A stretch of 64,000 bases of DNA from Symbiodinium natans. Lineage: Eukaryota > Sar > Dinophyceae > Suessiales > Symbiodiniaceae. Positions 42,941 to 53,346 of the stretch are shown here, piece after piece (the stretch's first letter is position 1; every line of letters starts with the position of its first letter). The notes beneath the pieces were generated by a model. The model was not told where the DNA came from and did not search any database. It saw nothing but the letters and a program-made list of their open reading frames with translations. The translations under genes and the position numbers were made by a program. Location of the stretch: assembly GCA_905221605.1 (NCBI GenBank), contig CAJNDS010002560.1, positions 186,001 to 250,000 of the forward strand. The letters are read 5' to 3'.

Positions 42941-43022
42941 GTTTTCGAAAGCAAGAGACCCCCAGTACAGACCCCGAAATATAAGGATTCCCTTACACTA
43001 AGGACCCCAATAAGGTACCCCT
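42941..43022. repeat. Dispersed GGATTCCCTTCTAA repeat, copy 3
   Basis: GGGTTTTCGAAAGCAAGAG, CCCCAGTACAGACCCCG, AAGGATTCCCTTACACTAAG, GACCCCAATAAGG in the same order as copies 1 and 2, about 17.6 kb away. Confidence 0.65.
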
Positions 43023-43275
43023 AAACCCTAAACCCTAAAACCTAAACCCTAAACCCTAGCCCTAAACCCTAAACCCCCACGTTAGGAAGAACAACGGTGT
43101 TTGAAGCTTTTTTGAAGGTCGCGACGACCACCCTGGACGTGCCTCCGCCTTGATCTTCGGCTTCCAGCTTCGGACTGCGCCGCTTGGCAGTTTAGGGCTT
43201 AGAGTTTAGGGTTTAAGGTTTAGGGTTTAGGGTTTAAGGTTTAGGGTTTAGGGCTTTAGGGTTTAGGGTTTGCGG
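43019..43275. repeat. Inverted pair of CCCTAAA and TTTAGGG arrays
   Basis: CCCTAAA units at 43019-43076 and TTTAGGG/TTTAAGG units at 43192-43275 flank a short GC-rich island (VATTTLDVPPP). Confidence 0.9.
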
Positions 43276-43915
43276 TTGAGGGGGCTCTGCGGATGTCTAC
43301 AAGGTTTATAGGGTTTACTATCGCGCTTTCACCAGGAATTCTGTGGGAGCGCCACGCGAAGAGTGTACCTATACGATGCAGACTTTTTGTAGGGGTCAAC
43401 TTTCGGTCTGGATGTCCATGGGGAGGGTGTAGATTCCAGGAAGCCAAGATGACCTGGTCTGACTCATCCCCTTACAAGTCAATTCCCTTGAAAATTGGCA
43501 CCTTGTAGGCACCTCATCCTATAGGTGCTGTACCATTTAGGGTACAGCTATACAGATATTGGCATGCCACCCTTGGGGTTCTGAACCCTGCAGCCCCATG
43601 AAGCCGAGGCCCAACGTCATCGGCAACGTGGAAGTGGAGGTTTCTCGGCAGGATGCGCGCGTGTCTGCGTCGTGCAAGTCCTTGCAAAGTGCAGAAACGC
43701 CATTCTTGTGGGTTGAAGCTTGTTTCGTCGCAAGTGCCAAGTCGCTTGAAGCGGAAGGCAGTTTGGAGCCTTGGGCCCGCCACAGCTCACAGAGTCTTCA
43801 GCGGACCCAGAATGCGGGATTTAAATGACCCAGCCTTGTAGGATGCAGTAGGCACCCCGAGATGTGGGACCTTCGTGACAGATCCAGACAGGCTCCAGTT
43901 GTCTTTGTATCCAGG

Positions 43916-43987
43916 TCGTGGCCCCACTGGGCTATCTCTTCAACGAGGACTGCGTCGCAGACATCAGCAGGGAGCTCAGAGCTTGAG
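43916..43987 (+). CDS. Putative terminal exon
   Basis: After TATCCAG the frame reads VVAPLGYLFNEDCVADISRE then LRA and stop. Unidentified. Confidence 0.4.
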
Positions 43988-44439
43988 CTGAAGCCTGAAG
44001 CCTCTTCTTCAGCCGCCTAAATGTCATCCCAACAAAACCAACAGACCCATCTTCTCCCCCCTTCTCACCCCTTCTCACACCTCCTCCCGGACGAACCGAG
44101 GTGACCGAATCTTCGGCGTGGGGCAGGGCTTCCCGGCACCTTACCGGCCGTCAGAGCCTCAGTTTTTTTTGGGCTGGTTGACTTGTCGTATGTGGTTGAG
44201 AGTCTACGGCTGCAGGCTATACAGCAAATGGGAATTCGTAGGGGGCTCCTAGCCTAGACAAAGCTTCACAGCCACAGCCGCAAACCCCCAAACCCAACGG
44301 AACCCGAACCCCACCCAGTGAACCCCAATCCCACAAAAACCCTGAACTCAAGAGCCTCTTAACCCTAAACCCCAAATCCGAAGCCCTAAGCCCTAAGCCC
44401 GAAACCCTAAACCCTAAACCCTCTGACCTCACCAAGGTT

Positions 44440-44492
44440 CGAGCCGGGAGTTGTTCTGGTCGCGTGCGCCGGCCACCGCAACGTGGCACGCC
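44440..44492 (+). CDS. Putative exon, unidentified
   Basis: Reads FEPGVVLVACAGHRNVARLE and meets a GT donor (GTGGGATC). Preceded by CCCTAAACCC and an AAG acceptor. Confidence 0.4.
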
Positions 44493-44913
44493 TCGAGGTG
44501 GGATCCATCATGGGCTTCCCCCCACCAAAACTTCTCAAAACGGTACCCGGTACCCCCAAAAGTCGAAGGTTTCAAAAAAAAGGTGAAGTTTTTGTTGTTT
44601 TTTTGGTTTGGGGGGTGGTACCCCTCTGCGGGAGGTTTCAATGCTTGATTTGCTTTTGCCTGTCTACTCTTGCGTGCCCTGTCCATCCTGAAAGGTGACG
44701 CCGGGGTTGCTCCCAGGCACTCTGTATGCAGGGGCCTCAGAGCCTTGGGTTAGGATCCCATTGAGGGATTGAGGATCGCATAGGATCGCAGTTTGGGAGT
44801 TGAGGGTTTAGAGGGTTGAGTTTCCTAAGCTTGGCAATAAGGGCCCAGAGGTTGCAAGATACCATTTCGGAAGGGTTTACAGTTGGGGCTCCTGGGCGTC
44901 CGGGCCAGGACCA

Positions 44914-45066
44914 CATGGAGGTTTACAACTTGACCATGGTGACTTCCAGGGGCTGTACATGGACTTGCTTGGGTAGTAAGAAGTAAGGTTGTGAGCATGG
45001 CAACTATACCTATAATTACTCTGTTTGCCTCTAATCCTACTTGCAAGCATCCATGAATCTCCAATT
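44914..45066. mobile_element. Degraded copy of the TTGGAGGTTCA element
   Basis: The right end CTTGCAAGCATCCATGAATCTCCAA matches the family; the left end (TGGAGGTTTACA) is poor. The middle keeps the AGCATGGCAACTATACCTATA block shared with other copies. Confidence 0.4.
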
Positions 45067-45071
45067 ACATT

Positions 45072-45165
45072 CCTCTGGGGCCCGGAAGGCGTTCAAGCTG
45101 CGCATCGACCAGCAGCCGGCAGCCACGCCTGCCCAGTGGCCGCACTTCATGGTGCTTCGAGGGTT
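45072..45165 (+). CDS. Putative exon, unidentified
   Basis: Reads SSGARKAFKLRIDQQPAATP then AQWPHFMVLRG. Immediately follows the right end of a degraded inverted-repeat element. Confidence 0.3.
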
Positions 45166-46159
45166 GCCCAAAGACCATCATGACAGATGCATGACGGCAC
45201 GGGGCCCGCGGTGGATGCCCACCGCCTGCTCGGATTTCTCAGAATGGGGCAAGATGTGTGCTAGGCTCGGCTCTAGGGCACGCCCCAACACCCGCCCTCT
45301 CAACAGGAAGAAGTCAGCCACGCTACGCTGCAACCCAGGCGCAGAACATCTGGTTTCTCAACATCGCGGACCAGGTTTGACAGCAGCATAAATCATGACA
45401 ACCCACAGTGGTGCGCAATCCTGGGGCGACCGGCATCACGCCATGTGCTGTAATCTTTTATGGGCGTACGAAGCATGCTGAAGCTTACTAGTTTCTGACG
45501 ATGCTGCAAGTGCAAAGTTGTGGCGCGTAAGGCGCGCCATGGTGACTTTGTCGTTGCCAGGCCTCTCAGGCCATTGAGGGCTATTCGCTGTGGTCCTTCA
45601 CGGACTTGGCTGGGATCCCAGTCAGGTCGCTGTTTTGCACGCTTTTTTTGCATCATCTTCATGCGCGTAGGGCATGGAGTCGCCCGTTGTTCTCGGATCT
45701 CGTACAAGTAGCGCTTGGCTAGGCCCGGGACAATGAAAATCACGTAGCATCAGCTGGAGCCGATAGACTGCATGCTCCCTGCAGCGCGAGACGTCAACAT
45801 GAACAAGCGCAATGTGACACCAGCACCCTCAACTGTTACAACAAGCAGTCTGACCCTGAAGGCTTTGACTTTGTGCCAGGGATGGGTTTAGGGCTCAAGG
45901 CTCCCAAATGCTGAGCCCCCTCAGTGCCCCCCCCTCAAGACTTCAAGGAGCCAAAGCTTCTTGGCATCCCGAAGTGGTGGTACCTGACCCCCCTTAACCA
46001 GGGTTTAGGGTTTTGGGCTTAGGGTTTAGGGTTTGGGGCTTAGGGTTTAGGGTTAGGGCTTCAATCCCTGGAGCCTTAAAGCCAATAAGCCATCAACCCC
46101 AAACCCTGAAACAAAACTGACCGAAAGACCCTTGGACAACCCTAAAGCACCTCAAACCC

Positions 46160-46255
46160 CAAACGCGATACCTGGGAGGCTTTGGCCCTGCTCCTGCAGA
46201 CCATCATGCCCCACACGGAGACTGCAGAGAACGAGGCTGAACCACGGCTTTGCCC
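46160..46255 (+). CDS. Putative exon, unidentified
   Basis: Reads WEALALLLQTIMPHTETAEN then EAEPRL. CCCTAAA repeats follow rather than precede, so framing is weak. Confidence 0.28.
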
Positions 46256-46620
46256 TAACCCTAAACCCTAACCCTAAACCAAGAAATCCTGAAACCCTAA
46301 ACCCTCAACCCCTAAACCCTAAACCCTCAACCCTTAAACCCCTAAACCCCTTAACCCCTAAACCCTAAACCCGGCTTCGGGGTTCAACTCATGGCTCAGG
46401 GGCCCCGTGGGCATAGTACTAGTAGGGTTCAGGGCTCCCTGGCTTCACTGGCTGCAGGGCTAGTATGCTGGTTGCCAATGTAGCGTTTAGTTAGTTTGGG
46501 GTTTAGGGGTTAGGGGGTAGGGGGTAGGGTTTTGGGTTTAGGGTTTTGGGTTTTGGGTTCAGGGTTCAGGGTTTCGGGTTTAGGGTTTAGGGTTTAGTTA
46601 GTTTATGGTTTAGGGTTGGA
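46256..46620. repeat. CCCTAAA then TTTAGGG tracts
   Basis: Degenerate CCCTAAA units at 46256-46375 and TTTAGGG, TTTTGGG units at 46490-46620 form an inverted pair around 110 bases of other DNA. Confidence 0.9.
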
Positions 46621-46756
46621 ATCATTTTTCATGGCTGGCGCTCTCTAGCCCTTAAGTTGTAAAGTTACACTTCTTTTTTTTGGCCCGCCCTGGCGCCGAA
46701 GGTCACAATTCTCTTCCGTCCTACGAAAACGATGACGAGCCAGGCTGTCTTTTGAC

Positions 46757-46858
46757 TGGTTCTTAGTAGGGAAGGAGGGAATGAGGTACCCGATATAATC
46801 CCTTAAAGGGTATTGTATAGGGCCCTGAATTCCCTCATTCCCTACTAAGAGCCAGGGG
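46757..46858. mobile_element. Inverted-repeat element with 10-base target duplication
   Basis: Begins TGGTTCTTAGTAGGGAAGG and ends in the inverse (CCCTCATTCCCTACTAAGAG then CCA). It is flanked by GTCTTTTGAC at 46747-46756 and again at 46859-46868. The duplication indicates insertion by a transposition-like event. About 100 bases, no coding capacity. Confidence 0.75.
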
Positions 46859-46904
46859 GTCTTTTGACAGGAGTGCCAGAAGCTCTGGGATGTTTGGCTT
46901 GGGG

Positions 46905-47099
46905 GGATCGGGCTACAAGAGGCTCCCGAAAAAGCTTACGGAAAGAGGTAGATCACTTATAGCAAGGGAGGCCCCAGACCTTTGGAGCACTCGCATGACA
47001 AGATTGGGTGAACACCAAAAGGGATGGATGGTTGTGAGAGGCCTTAGGACACTCTACTTCGCGCCAGATGCGGAATTCAGCTGTTCTTTGGGGTTTTAG
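46905..47099 (+). CDS. Hypothetical exon
   Basis: Reads GYKRLPKKLTERGRSLIARE, APDLWSTRMTRLGEHQKG, WMVVRGLRTLYFAPDAEF and a stop. Starts shortly after the inserted element. Unidentified. Confidence 0.28.
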   Translation, partial: GSGYKRLPKKLTERGRSLIAREAPDLWSTRMTRLGEHQKGWMVVRGLRTLYFAPDAEFSCSLGF

Positions 47100-47134
47100 A
47101 GTTTGGGTTTTAAGGAGGGATGACAGGACCTTGC

Positions 47135-47197
47135 GGAGTCTTGCTGCAGCAAGTCGGCCTCTACCCGCAATTACGTCCAGGAGAAAACGAAGCCCAA
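47135..47197 (+). CDS. Putative exon, unidentified
   Basis: Reads GVLLQQVGLYPQLRPGENEA before CCCTGAACCCTAAG intron-like sequence. Confidence 0.28.
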
Positions 47198-47333
47198 AGC
47201 TCCAAAAAACCCTGAACCCTAAGCCCTAAACCTAGAAGCCCTAAACCTAAAAACCCTGACTTCGAAAACCCTGAACTCCAACAACCCTGAACAACAAAAG
47301 CTCTGAACCAGCAAAGCCCTGAGCCCTAGACCC

Positions 47334-47432
47334 TACTTGGATGTTCACGGGTAGTTCTCAGTAGGGTTATATAGGGTTTTAGTTCTCGCTATAGTTAGCA
47401 TACTTCTACCCCTACTTATAATAACCTGAACC
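47334..47432. mobile_element. Partial TTGGAGGTTCA element
   Basis: Left end ACTTGGATGTTCACGGGTAG fits the family (one change). The right end is eroded. Interior has the typical GGGTTATA and TATAGTTAGCAT blocks. Confidence 0.5.
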
Positions 47433-47826
47433 CTAAACCTTTGTTTGGCGCATCGAGCATAAGTCCTTTTACATGTGTGCAACGTCTGACTGTCAAACAT
47501 TTCAGGTTAGGGCACGGGCATGGCAGGTTTTAATGGCAGATGATGAAAGATGAATGATAATATGTCGACGACGAGGACGAGGAGATCATAATACGTGATG
47601 AATGACGATGATGGCGATCTGCTCTAATATCTCATGCTCCAGTCATGGTCGTGCAGAAGTCAGACATGTACAGTCTTTGTTTATTGAGGTTTGAGTTTGA
47701 GCATGGCAACGACCGCAGCGCTTGCCCGCTCAAGAGCGCTCTTGTAGCACCTTCGTAGAAAAGAGTCTTTTGCCCCTCGCTGTATAGTCCCCGAACTTCG
47801 CTCTGTGCTTTGCTAATACTGGTAAG

Positions 47827-47907
47827 CCATAAGGGAAACCTAGGCGCCAGGGGAGGTGGAGCCGGAGAGCATAAGGTGGCGACTATACACCATAAGGGAA
47901 ACCTAGG
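47827..47907. repeat. 18-base direct repeat pair
   Basis: CCATAAGGGAAACCTAGG occurs exactly at 47827-47844 and 47890-47907. The spacer holds a third partial match (GCATAAGG). Meaning unknown. Confidence 0.85.
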
Positions 47908-48181
47908 TGGTATTGGTCAATACGCTTGTGCACCCCTCAGGTCTTGCAAGCCTGAGTATCCTCTTGTACTCGCGATACAAGGGTGGCTTCCTGTTGGGAA
48001 AGGATTGGCCCCTGGACCCGACCCGTTGATAGGGATACTATCACCTGGACTACAACTTCAACACCTACACCTGTTTATAGCGATTCTCCTTCCAGCCCTG
48101 AGCTACTGTTGGCGCGAGCAACATTTCTTGAATAGTTTGTCTATTCCACCACCTCTTGCAACCTTAAACCCACCCCCGCCA

Positions 48182-48262
48182 GGGCGCCCTGCACGTGACG
48201 GCGCCCGAGGGCTTCCGCATACGCCGCGTGTGCACTGCCTCGGATCCTCGGCTCGGGCTTGG
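48182..48262 (+). CDS. Putative exon, unidentified
   Basis: After CCCCGCCAG the frame reads GALHVTAPEGFRIRRVCTAS then DPRLG. TTTAGGG units follow at 48270. Unidentified. Confidence 0.4.
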
Positions 48263-48711
48263 GGGTTAGGGTTTAGGGTTCAGGGTTCAGGGTTCCGGGG
48301 TTTAGGGCTTGGTTTCGGGTTTGGGGTTTAGGGTTTAGGGTAGCTTCGGGTAGCTTAGGGCACTTGGGGTATCGGGTCGGTTTAGGGTTGTTTAGGATTT
48401 GGGGTTTAGGGTTTAGGGTGCTTTTAGTGTCATACTATGTTACACTCTGCTGTTCTGTAGAGGTATACTGCGGTAAAGTTACTCATCTCTTCTCTTACTT
48501 TTATTTTTGCTGTGATACTCGTACACACTTCAGGGCTGCTTTTGTGGGGTAGATAGAGTTTGGGGCTGCCTGAGGTTTTGAGTTTACAGGGACTTCAGGG
48601 CTGGATGGGTTCGGGAGCTTTGGGGTTCCTTGCTCCGACTACTCACCTCATGAAAGAAGAGCCGCAACAGAGGCGCCGGCAGTTATGGGATTCTAGGTCC
48701 TAGGTCTTGTC

Positions 48712-48778
48712 AGCTGAGCCCATCATCATCCCGAAGTTGTCAGACCCTGCCTTGCTGCGACCTGAGAGAATGCCGGGT
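48712..48778 (+). CDS. Putative exon, unidentified
   Basis: Reads AEPIIIPKLSDPALLRPERM then PG. Frame continues into low-complexity CCCTAAACCC sequence. Confidence 0.28.
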
Positions 48779-48919
48779 TGTCAGCTCAAGCCATCAGTCC
48801 CTCAACATCAACAGAACCTGAAACCCGCCGCTGACGGGTTGAACCTTGTGAGCGAAAAACCCAGAAGAGCCTCCCTAAACCCAAAACCCTGAAACCACCA
48901 AGTCCCCCCCCCCCCCAAA

Positions 48920-48990
48920 GAGAGGTTCAGCAGCTGGCCTCTGGCAGTGGTCTTGCGCAGACCCCTGCGGATGTGGAACTGTTCGGAAAC
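48920..48990 (+). CDS. Putative exon, unidentified
   Basis: Reads REVQQLASGSGLAQTPADVE then LFGN after a C-tract and CAAAG. Confidence 0.3.
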
Positions 48991-49023
48991 CCAGGGACCC
49001 ATATGGGATTCAGGAGATATTTT

Positions 49024-49087
49024 TCCCTAAACCCTAAACCCGGTTACTAAACCCTAAACCCTAAACCCTAAACCCTAAACCCTAAAA
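49024..49087. repeat. CCCTAAA array
   Basis: Seven to eight CCCTAAA units interrupted once by CGGTTA. Confidence 0.96.
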
Positions 49088-49217
49088 AAAGGGGAGCGCT
49101 TTGGGTTGGCCAGCAGCTTAGGAGACGGGAGGACGGGAATCTGGGCGAAGAGACATCCACCCACGTTTGCAATATGGCAGGATGTGGCCTTAGGGCCTTA
49201 GGTGTCTTCTGCTCAAA

Positions 49218-49328
49218 TTGGAGGTTCACGGGTAGTTATAATAAGGGCTATAAGTATGGAAACTCTGCTGATAGCCCTATTTAGGGTAGTTTTGGAACCC
49301 TACTTGCAAGTACCCACGAACCTGCGAG
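49218..49328. mobile_element. TTGGAGGTTCA element, copy 2
   Basis: Left end TTGGAGGTTCACGGGTAG, right end TACCCACGAACCTGCGAG, inverse of each other apart from three changes at the tip. Internal AT-rich blocks resemble copy 1. Confidence 0.65.
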
Positions 49329-49675
49329 AAAGTAGCAAAGCCCCCGCTGCTGCGACTGTTGGCGTAGTGGAGCAGCGAAGTTCGACAACCCAAGCTTTTC
49401 AACACTCACTGAACTCCAAACCGGAAATCCCAAAGGCCAGCAACCCCCAAATCAACAGACCGCAAACTCTCAACACTTTGAAGCCCTAAAACCCTCACAC
49501 CCTCAACCCCGAAACCCGTAATCTTGCCCTAAACCGTAAACCCCACACCCCTAAACCCCAAACCCCTAAACCCCCGAAATCCCCCGAAATTCCTGCGCCT
49601 TAGCTTTCAACCCTCAACCGAGGCCAGGAGTAGTCTGCCAAGGAGAGCGCCCCGCAACCAACCGCTTCGAGGCGT

Positions 49676-49725
49676 TTAGGGTTTAGGGTTTAGGGTTGGG
49701 GTTTAGGGTTTAGGGTTTAGGGCTA
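49676..49725. repeat. TTTAGGG array
   Basis: Six TTTAGGG units; the next 180 bases are degenerate TTCTAGGGG units. Confidence 0.95.
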
Positions 49726-49929
49726 CCAGAAAACTTGGGACCTGGGGCTTCTCGGGTTCTAGGGTTTCAGGGCTGTTGGTGTTCTGGGGTGTTAGGGTTC
49801 TAGGGCTCTCGGGGTTTGAGGACTTTAGGGTTTTAGGCTGCAGGGCTTTAGGGGCTTTTGGCATTCTAGGGGCTTTAGGGATTCTAGGGGTTTGGGGTTC
49901 TCCTTTTCTAGTTAAGGGCAGGTACCAAC

Positions 49930-50034
49930 CAAGATGCGAATGACCACACACACGCACACCAACAGCTGCGGCATTGAGGTGAGCTTCCTCTCGCAGCTGT
50001 CTCTGCTGGCAGGAGGCCAGACGGGCCATGCGAA
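49930..50034 (+). CDS. Putative exon with GTAAGT donor
   Basis: Reads MTTHTHTNSCGIEVSFLSQL then SLLAGGQTGHAK and meets GTAAGT. A 108-codon - strand frame overlaps, but is made partly of repeat. Confidence 0.36.
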
Positions 50035-50424
50035 AAGTAAGTTGGCTTTGGGTTAAGGGTTGACCAAGTCGAGCACCTAGCTTTGAGCCTACTCGTAGAA
50101 CGACCTGCAGTTTGAGAGAAACTTTTGAGTGCAGTTTGCAGCTTCAGGCTGTCTAGCAGTCCAGCATTGCACCGAGAAAGAAGAGCACCTCTGGGTACTC
50201 TGGAACGAATCCTAAGAGCGCCTTCGTTCCTCTGGCCCATTTAAGAGCCCAAGTCTTGAATCTTCAAAGCCGGATGGCAGGTGTGCGATATCGCCTCCAG
50301 GTTTCTGTGACAGGGCCTCAGTCAGCTGTAAGCTTCGAAGTGTAGGGTTTAGGGTTGGGTTTAGGGTTTAGGATGTAGGGTGGAGGGTTTATGGTGGGTT
50401 TGGGGTTCTATAGGGCTGAGCTGG

Positions 50425-50504
50425 AAAAGGTTGACCCCGATTCTGGCACCCGCATGCTCCTTAAGAAGCTGCATGCCAACAGCTTGTCACGGAGACGAGC
50501 TGCC
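50425..50504 (+). CDS. Putative exon, unidentified
   Basis: Reads ELEKVDPDSGTRMLLKKLHA then NSLSRRRAA, charged and helix-like. A CCCTAAA array follows. Confidence 0.38.
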
Positions 50505-50506
50505 AA

Positions 50507-50580
50507 CCCTAAACCCCCTAGTTAAACCCTAAACCCTAAACCCTAAACCCTAAACCCTAAACCCTAAACCCTAAACCCCG
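50507..50580. repeat. CCCTAAA array
   Basis: Nine CCCTAAA units with one CCCCCTAGTTAAA interruption. Confidence 0.97.
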
Positions 50581-50637
50581 AAACCTCGAAAAACCTGAAC
50601 CAAGGCTGAACCCCGACACTGTGAGCTCCACCCCTGG

Positions 50638-50680
50638 GTCCTGGACGCTGCAGAGCTTTCAGGAGGCCCGGGATTGCATC
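50638..50680 (+). CDS. Putative exon, unidentified
   Basis: Reads SWTLQSFQEARDCIG, framed by CCCTAAA repeats on the left and GGGTTTATAGG on the right. Confidence 0.3.
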
Positions 50681-50689
50681 GGGGTTTTG

Positions 50690-51780
50690 GGGGGTTTATA
50701 GGGGGGTTTAGGGGTTTAAGCGGGTTGAGGGTTCAAGGCTTAGGGGTTTTGGGGTTTAAGGTTTCGGGCTTAAGGTTTTCGGGCTTAGGGTTGGTGTTTG
50801 CAGAAGGTTGAGGCTTTAGGGTGTTGAGCTGTGGGCTTCGGAAGGCTTTGTTCTGAACAAAGGTAGGTCCCTAAGCCGTGAAGAACGACTGAAAAAAGGT
50901 ACAATGCGATCCTCACACAGAAGAACTCTCCGTTTAAGGATTGACGGCGTAGGGGTGCGCGGTGCGTTCTTCAGGTCGGGTTTTTGTAGGTCATAGCATT
51001 CTTTAGTTGGGTTTTGGAAGCACCTCGGCTTTCGAAGCCCAAGTGAGCCGCTCTGAGATTTGTGGGCTCAGGAGTCTCGGGTTTCTGCTCGGCACCCTGA
51101 GTCCAGAGTGATGCTAGGCCCTGCGAGGCTCTTAATCTCAGGCAGTGGCTAAGACGGAAGTCCAGTCTTTGGCAAAGCAGGTATAGTTTCATGGAGTCTC
51201 AGCACAGCTACCGGGAACCCCAGCTCATCTTCTCATGATGGCGCTCCCCCTTTTCTTCGGCGCGGAGCTGCCGGGCTGCCGTAAGTTGCTGGTGGTCTTT
51301 GCACATGAGGCGCGATATTCATACGCTCTGAAGCGTGGATGCGCAGAAGTGACACTTTGTCACTGAGCCCCCCCAAGCCTTAGCACTCCCCGTTGCGAAT
51401 TGAGCGACTGCGTTGCTCTCCAGAGATCATGTTTGCTCTGATCGCTTTGCTAGCTCTTTTGCAGTAATGTGTGGAAGAGCTGTGAGCAGGAAGTGGACAA
51501 GGGCATGCTTGGAGACTACGCCGCGCGGGCACACGTTGAACTGGAAATCCGGAACTTCCAGGCCTGTGAAGCTCTGATAGACTCTCCCTCCCCCCCATAA
51601 CAAGGGAGCGGCGCCCAGAGGAACTTCGAACCCACAAAACAAAGCATCCAAAAACCCGGCCTGAAATTTGGACTTTGATGCTGGACTCCAGACAAGACCA
51701 CTGGAGCCCGGAAGGACCATGATGGCACTTGGCCCTTCTCGGATCAAGTCTGCATCTGGGATCTCTTCTCGCAGGCGGGA
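50690..51780. other. Mostly non-coding, no gene resolved
   Basis: G-rich repeats to 50830, then non-repetitive DNA. Frames on - at 50971-51192 and 51427-51747 lack motifs. Confidence 0.4.
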
Positions 51781-51785
51781 GTTTA

Positions 51786-52058
51786 CGTCAAACTCGACTG
51801 CAGCTGAAAGTCGTTCAGCGAAATCATGCCGTTGAAGCTAGCTATGACCACGAATATGATGTTGTATATAATGTATGCGCCTCGCAGTGCCTCAGTTGGG
51901 TTCGGAAATTTTGACATCTCCAGGTCAGCGAAAGATTGGATGGATGGGAGGAGTGCTGCCACTTCTGGTGCCACAAACGCCGGGGCCGGGTGCTGCGGAG
52001 CCTGGGCGTCGGTAGCAGCCAAAAGCGCCAAAAGAGCGCGGCGCTTTTGGGGCTCCTT
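51786..52058 (-). CDS. Possible small membrane protein exon
   Basis: On the - strand the frame reads KRRALLALLAATDAQAPQHP, AFVAPEVAALLPSIQSFADL, AYIIYNIIFVVIASF and ends LNDFQLQSSLT and stop. A basic, Ala-rich start followed by one hydrophobic segment resembles small plastid-targeted membrane proteins, but this is inference. The + strand is also open here (51826-52113). It would be the only - strand gene in the window. Confidence 0.35.
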
Positions 52059-52814
52059 GTGGCTTCACGCCTCCTTGAGCAGAGGGAGGGGCCATGGCTG
52101 GAAGAGGAGCTGAGGCTGGCCAGGAAGGTGGGATTTTCGCCAATGCGCTGCCCAGGGGGGTTGTGCTTGTCTCAAAACCCAAGCTTTGTGCAGCACTAGC
52201 CCAAAGCCCAAGATGCGTTTCTCCAAACCCAGACACGCTGCAGTGAGGGCCCAAAGCCCCAAGGCCCGAGACTCTGAGGACCCTCAACGGAACTCCAAGC
52301 CCACGGCCCAAAAAACCGCGCGACAAGAGACTTGCCAAAGCCAATGGGCAAAAATGGTGACATCGCGGTATTCGCCTGGGCGAAATTTGAAACCACTAAG
52401 AACAACACATCCAACATACTTGAGGAAAACCCGCTCGAAATAAACGTCATGTCCTGCACGGAAAGGGTTTGCCATGAAGAAAGGCATATGCCCGCGAGTC
52501 GTTTCGTAGCATGAACCTTTGGTTTCATCACGACAGGGCTGGTTGGGGTCATCTTAGTTTCTTGTAGTCGGAGACTGCACGGTCGATACGAAGCCTCTTT
52601 CAGGTCACGTTTCCCCGCATTCAGCCTTCTCAGCAGCAGCCACTGGGGTGCACGCAAGCAGGGAGACCGGCCAATGTTGCAGACCCCTCGATGCGTCACA
52701 AGGAGGCTGGGCCAATGGCAGGTTAGGGTCTCGGTTTTCGGGTTCAGGGCTTCAGGGGTTCAGGGTTTGGGAGGATCTGGCCAGTGCAAAGACTGACAAG
52801 CCATCCAAAGTGTC

Positions 52815-53311
52815 CTGCATCGCAGGCGTGGATTCCGATGTCTGGATCCTGGATCTGGTGGTACGACCCATATCTGCTGGTGCTGTGCGAGGACAGCAGT
52901 TCGAGCCTCTTTGCCGACGCCCGGCCGCGCTTCCAGCATGTGGCTGAGGTGGACAGCTGCAAGGTCCTAAAGGAAGATCAGGCGTGGTGGCTGAAGGACT
53001 GGCTTGAGTCCCGGTTCCCAGAAGCCTATTCCTATGCCGGGATCTACAAGTTCCAAGGATACCAGGTCATCGGAATGGGTGGAACGGTGGAGCACCGGAT
53101 GAGAGCTGCGTGCGTTGGGCTTGGGATGCTCATGTGCAAGGACAGATCCTCGCTGCCTCGGCAGTGGCAGCCGGTGTGGGACGAGGTGCATGACGTCACA
53201 GGCCCCCCAAAAGACTCGAAACACCGAAGGAGACGCTCAAAACTTCTGCCCGGCAGTGCCCTTACAGCATCCACCGACTTGCAAACACGAGCAGCCCGTC
53301 CTTGGTGTTGA
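52815..53311 (+). CDS. Hypothetical protein, probable 3' part of a gene
   Basis: A good frame: SWIWWYDPYLLVLCEDSSSS, LFADARPRFQHVAEVDSCKV, LKEDQAWWLKDWLESRFPEA, YSYAGIYKFQGYQVIGMGGT, VEHRMRAACVGLGMLMC. Aromatic-rich and convincing as coding, but not recognised. The first residues overlap a second frame, and the start exon is not known. A GGTTCAGGG repeat tract lies just before it. Confidence 0.45.
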
Positions 53312-53346
53312 AATGTTGGACATGAGTTGAGCAGCAAGCCCTGATT

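Noticed and set aside
47827-47907. CRISPR-like repeat pair
   Set aside because: Only two copies, no array, and a eukaryotic setting.
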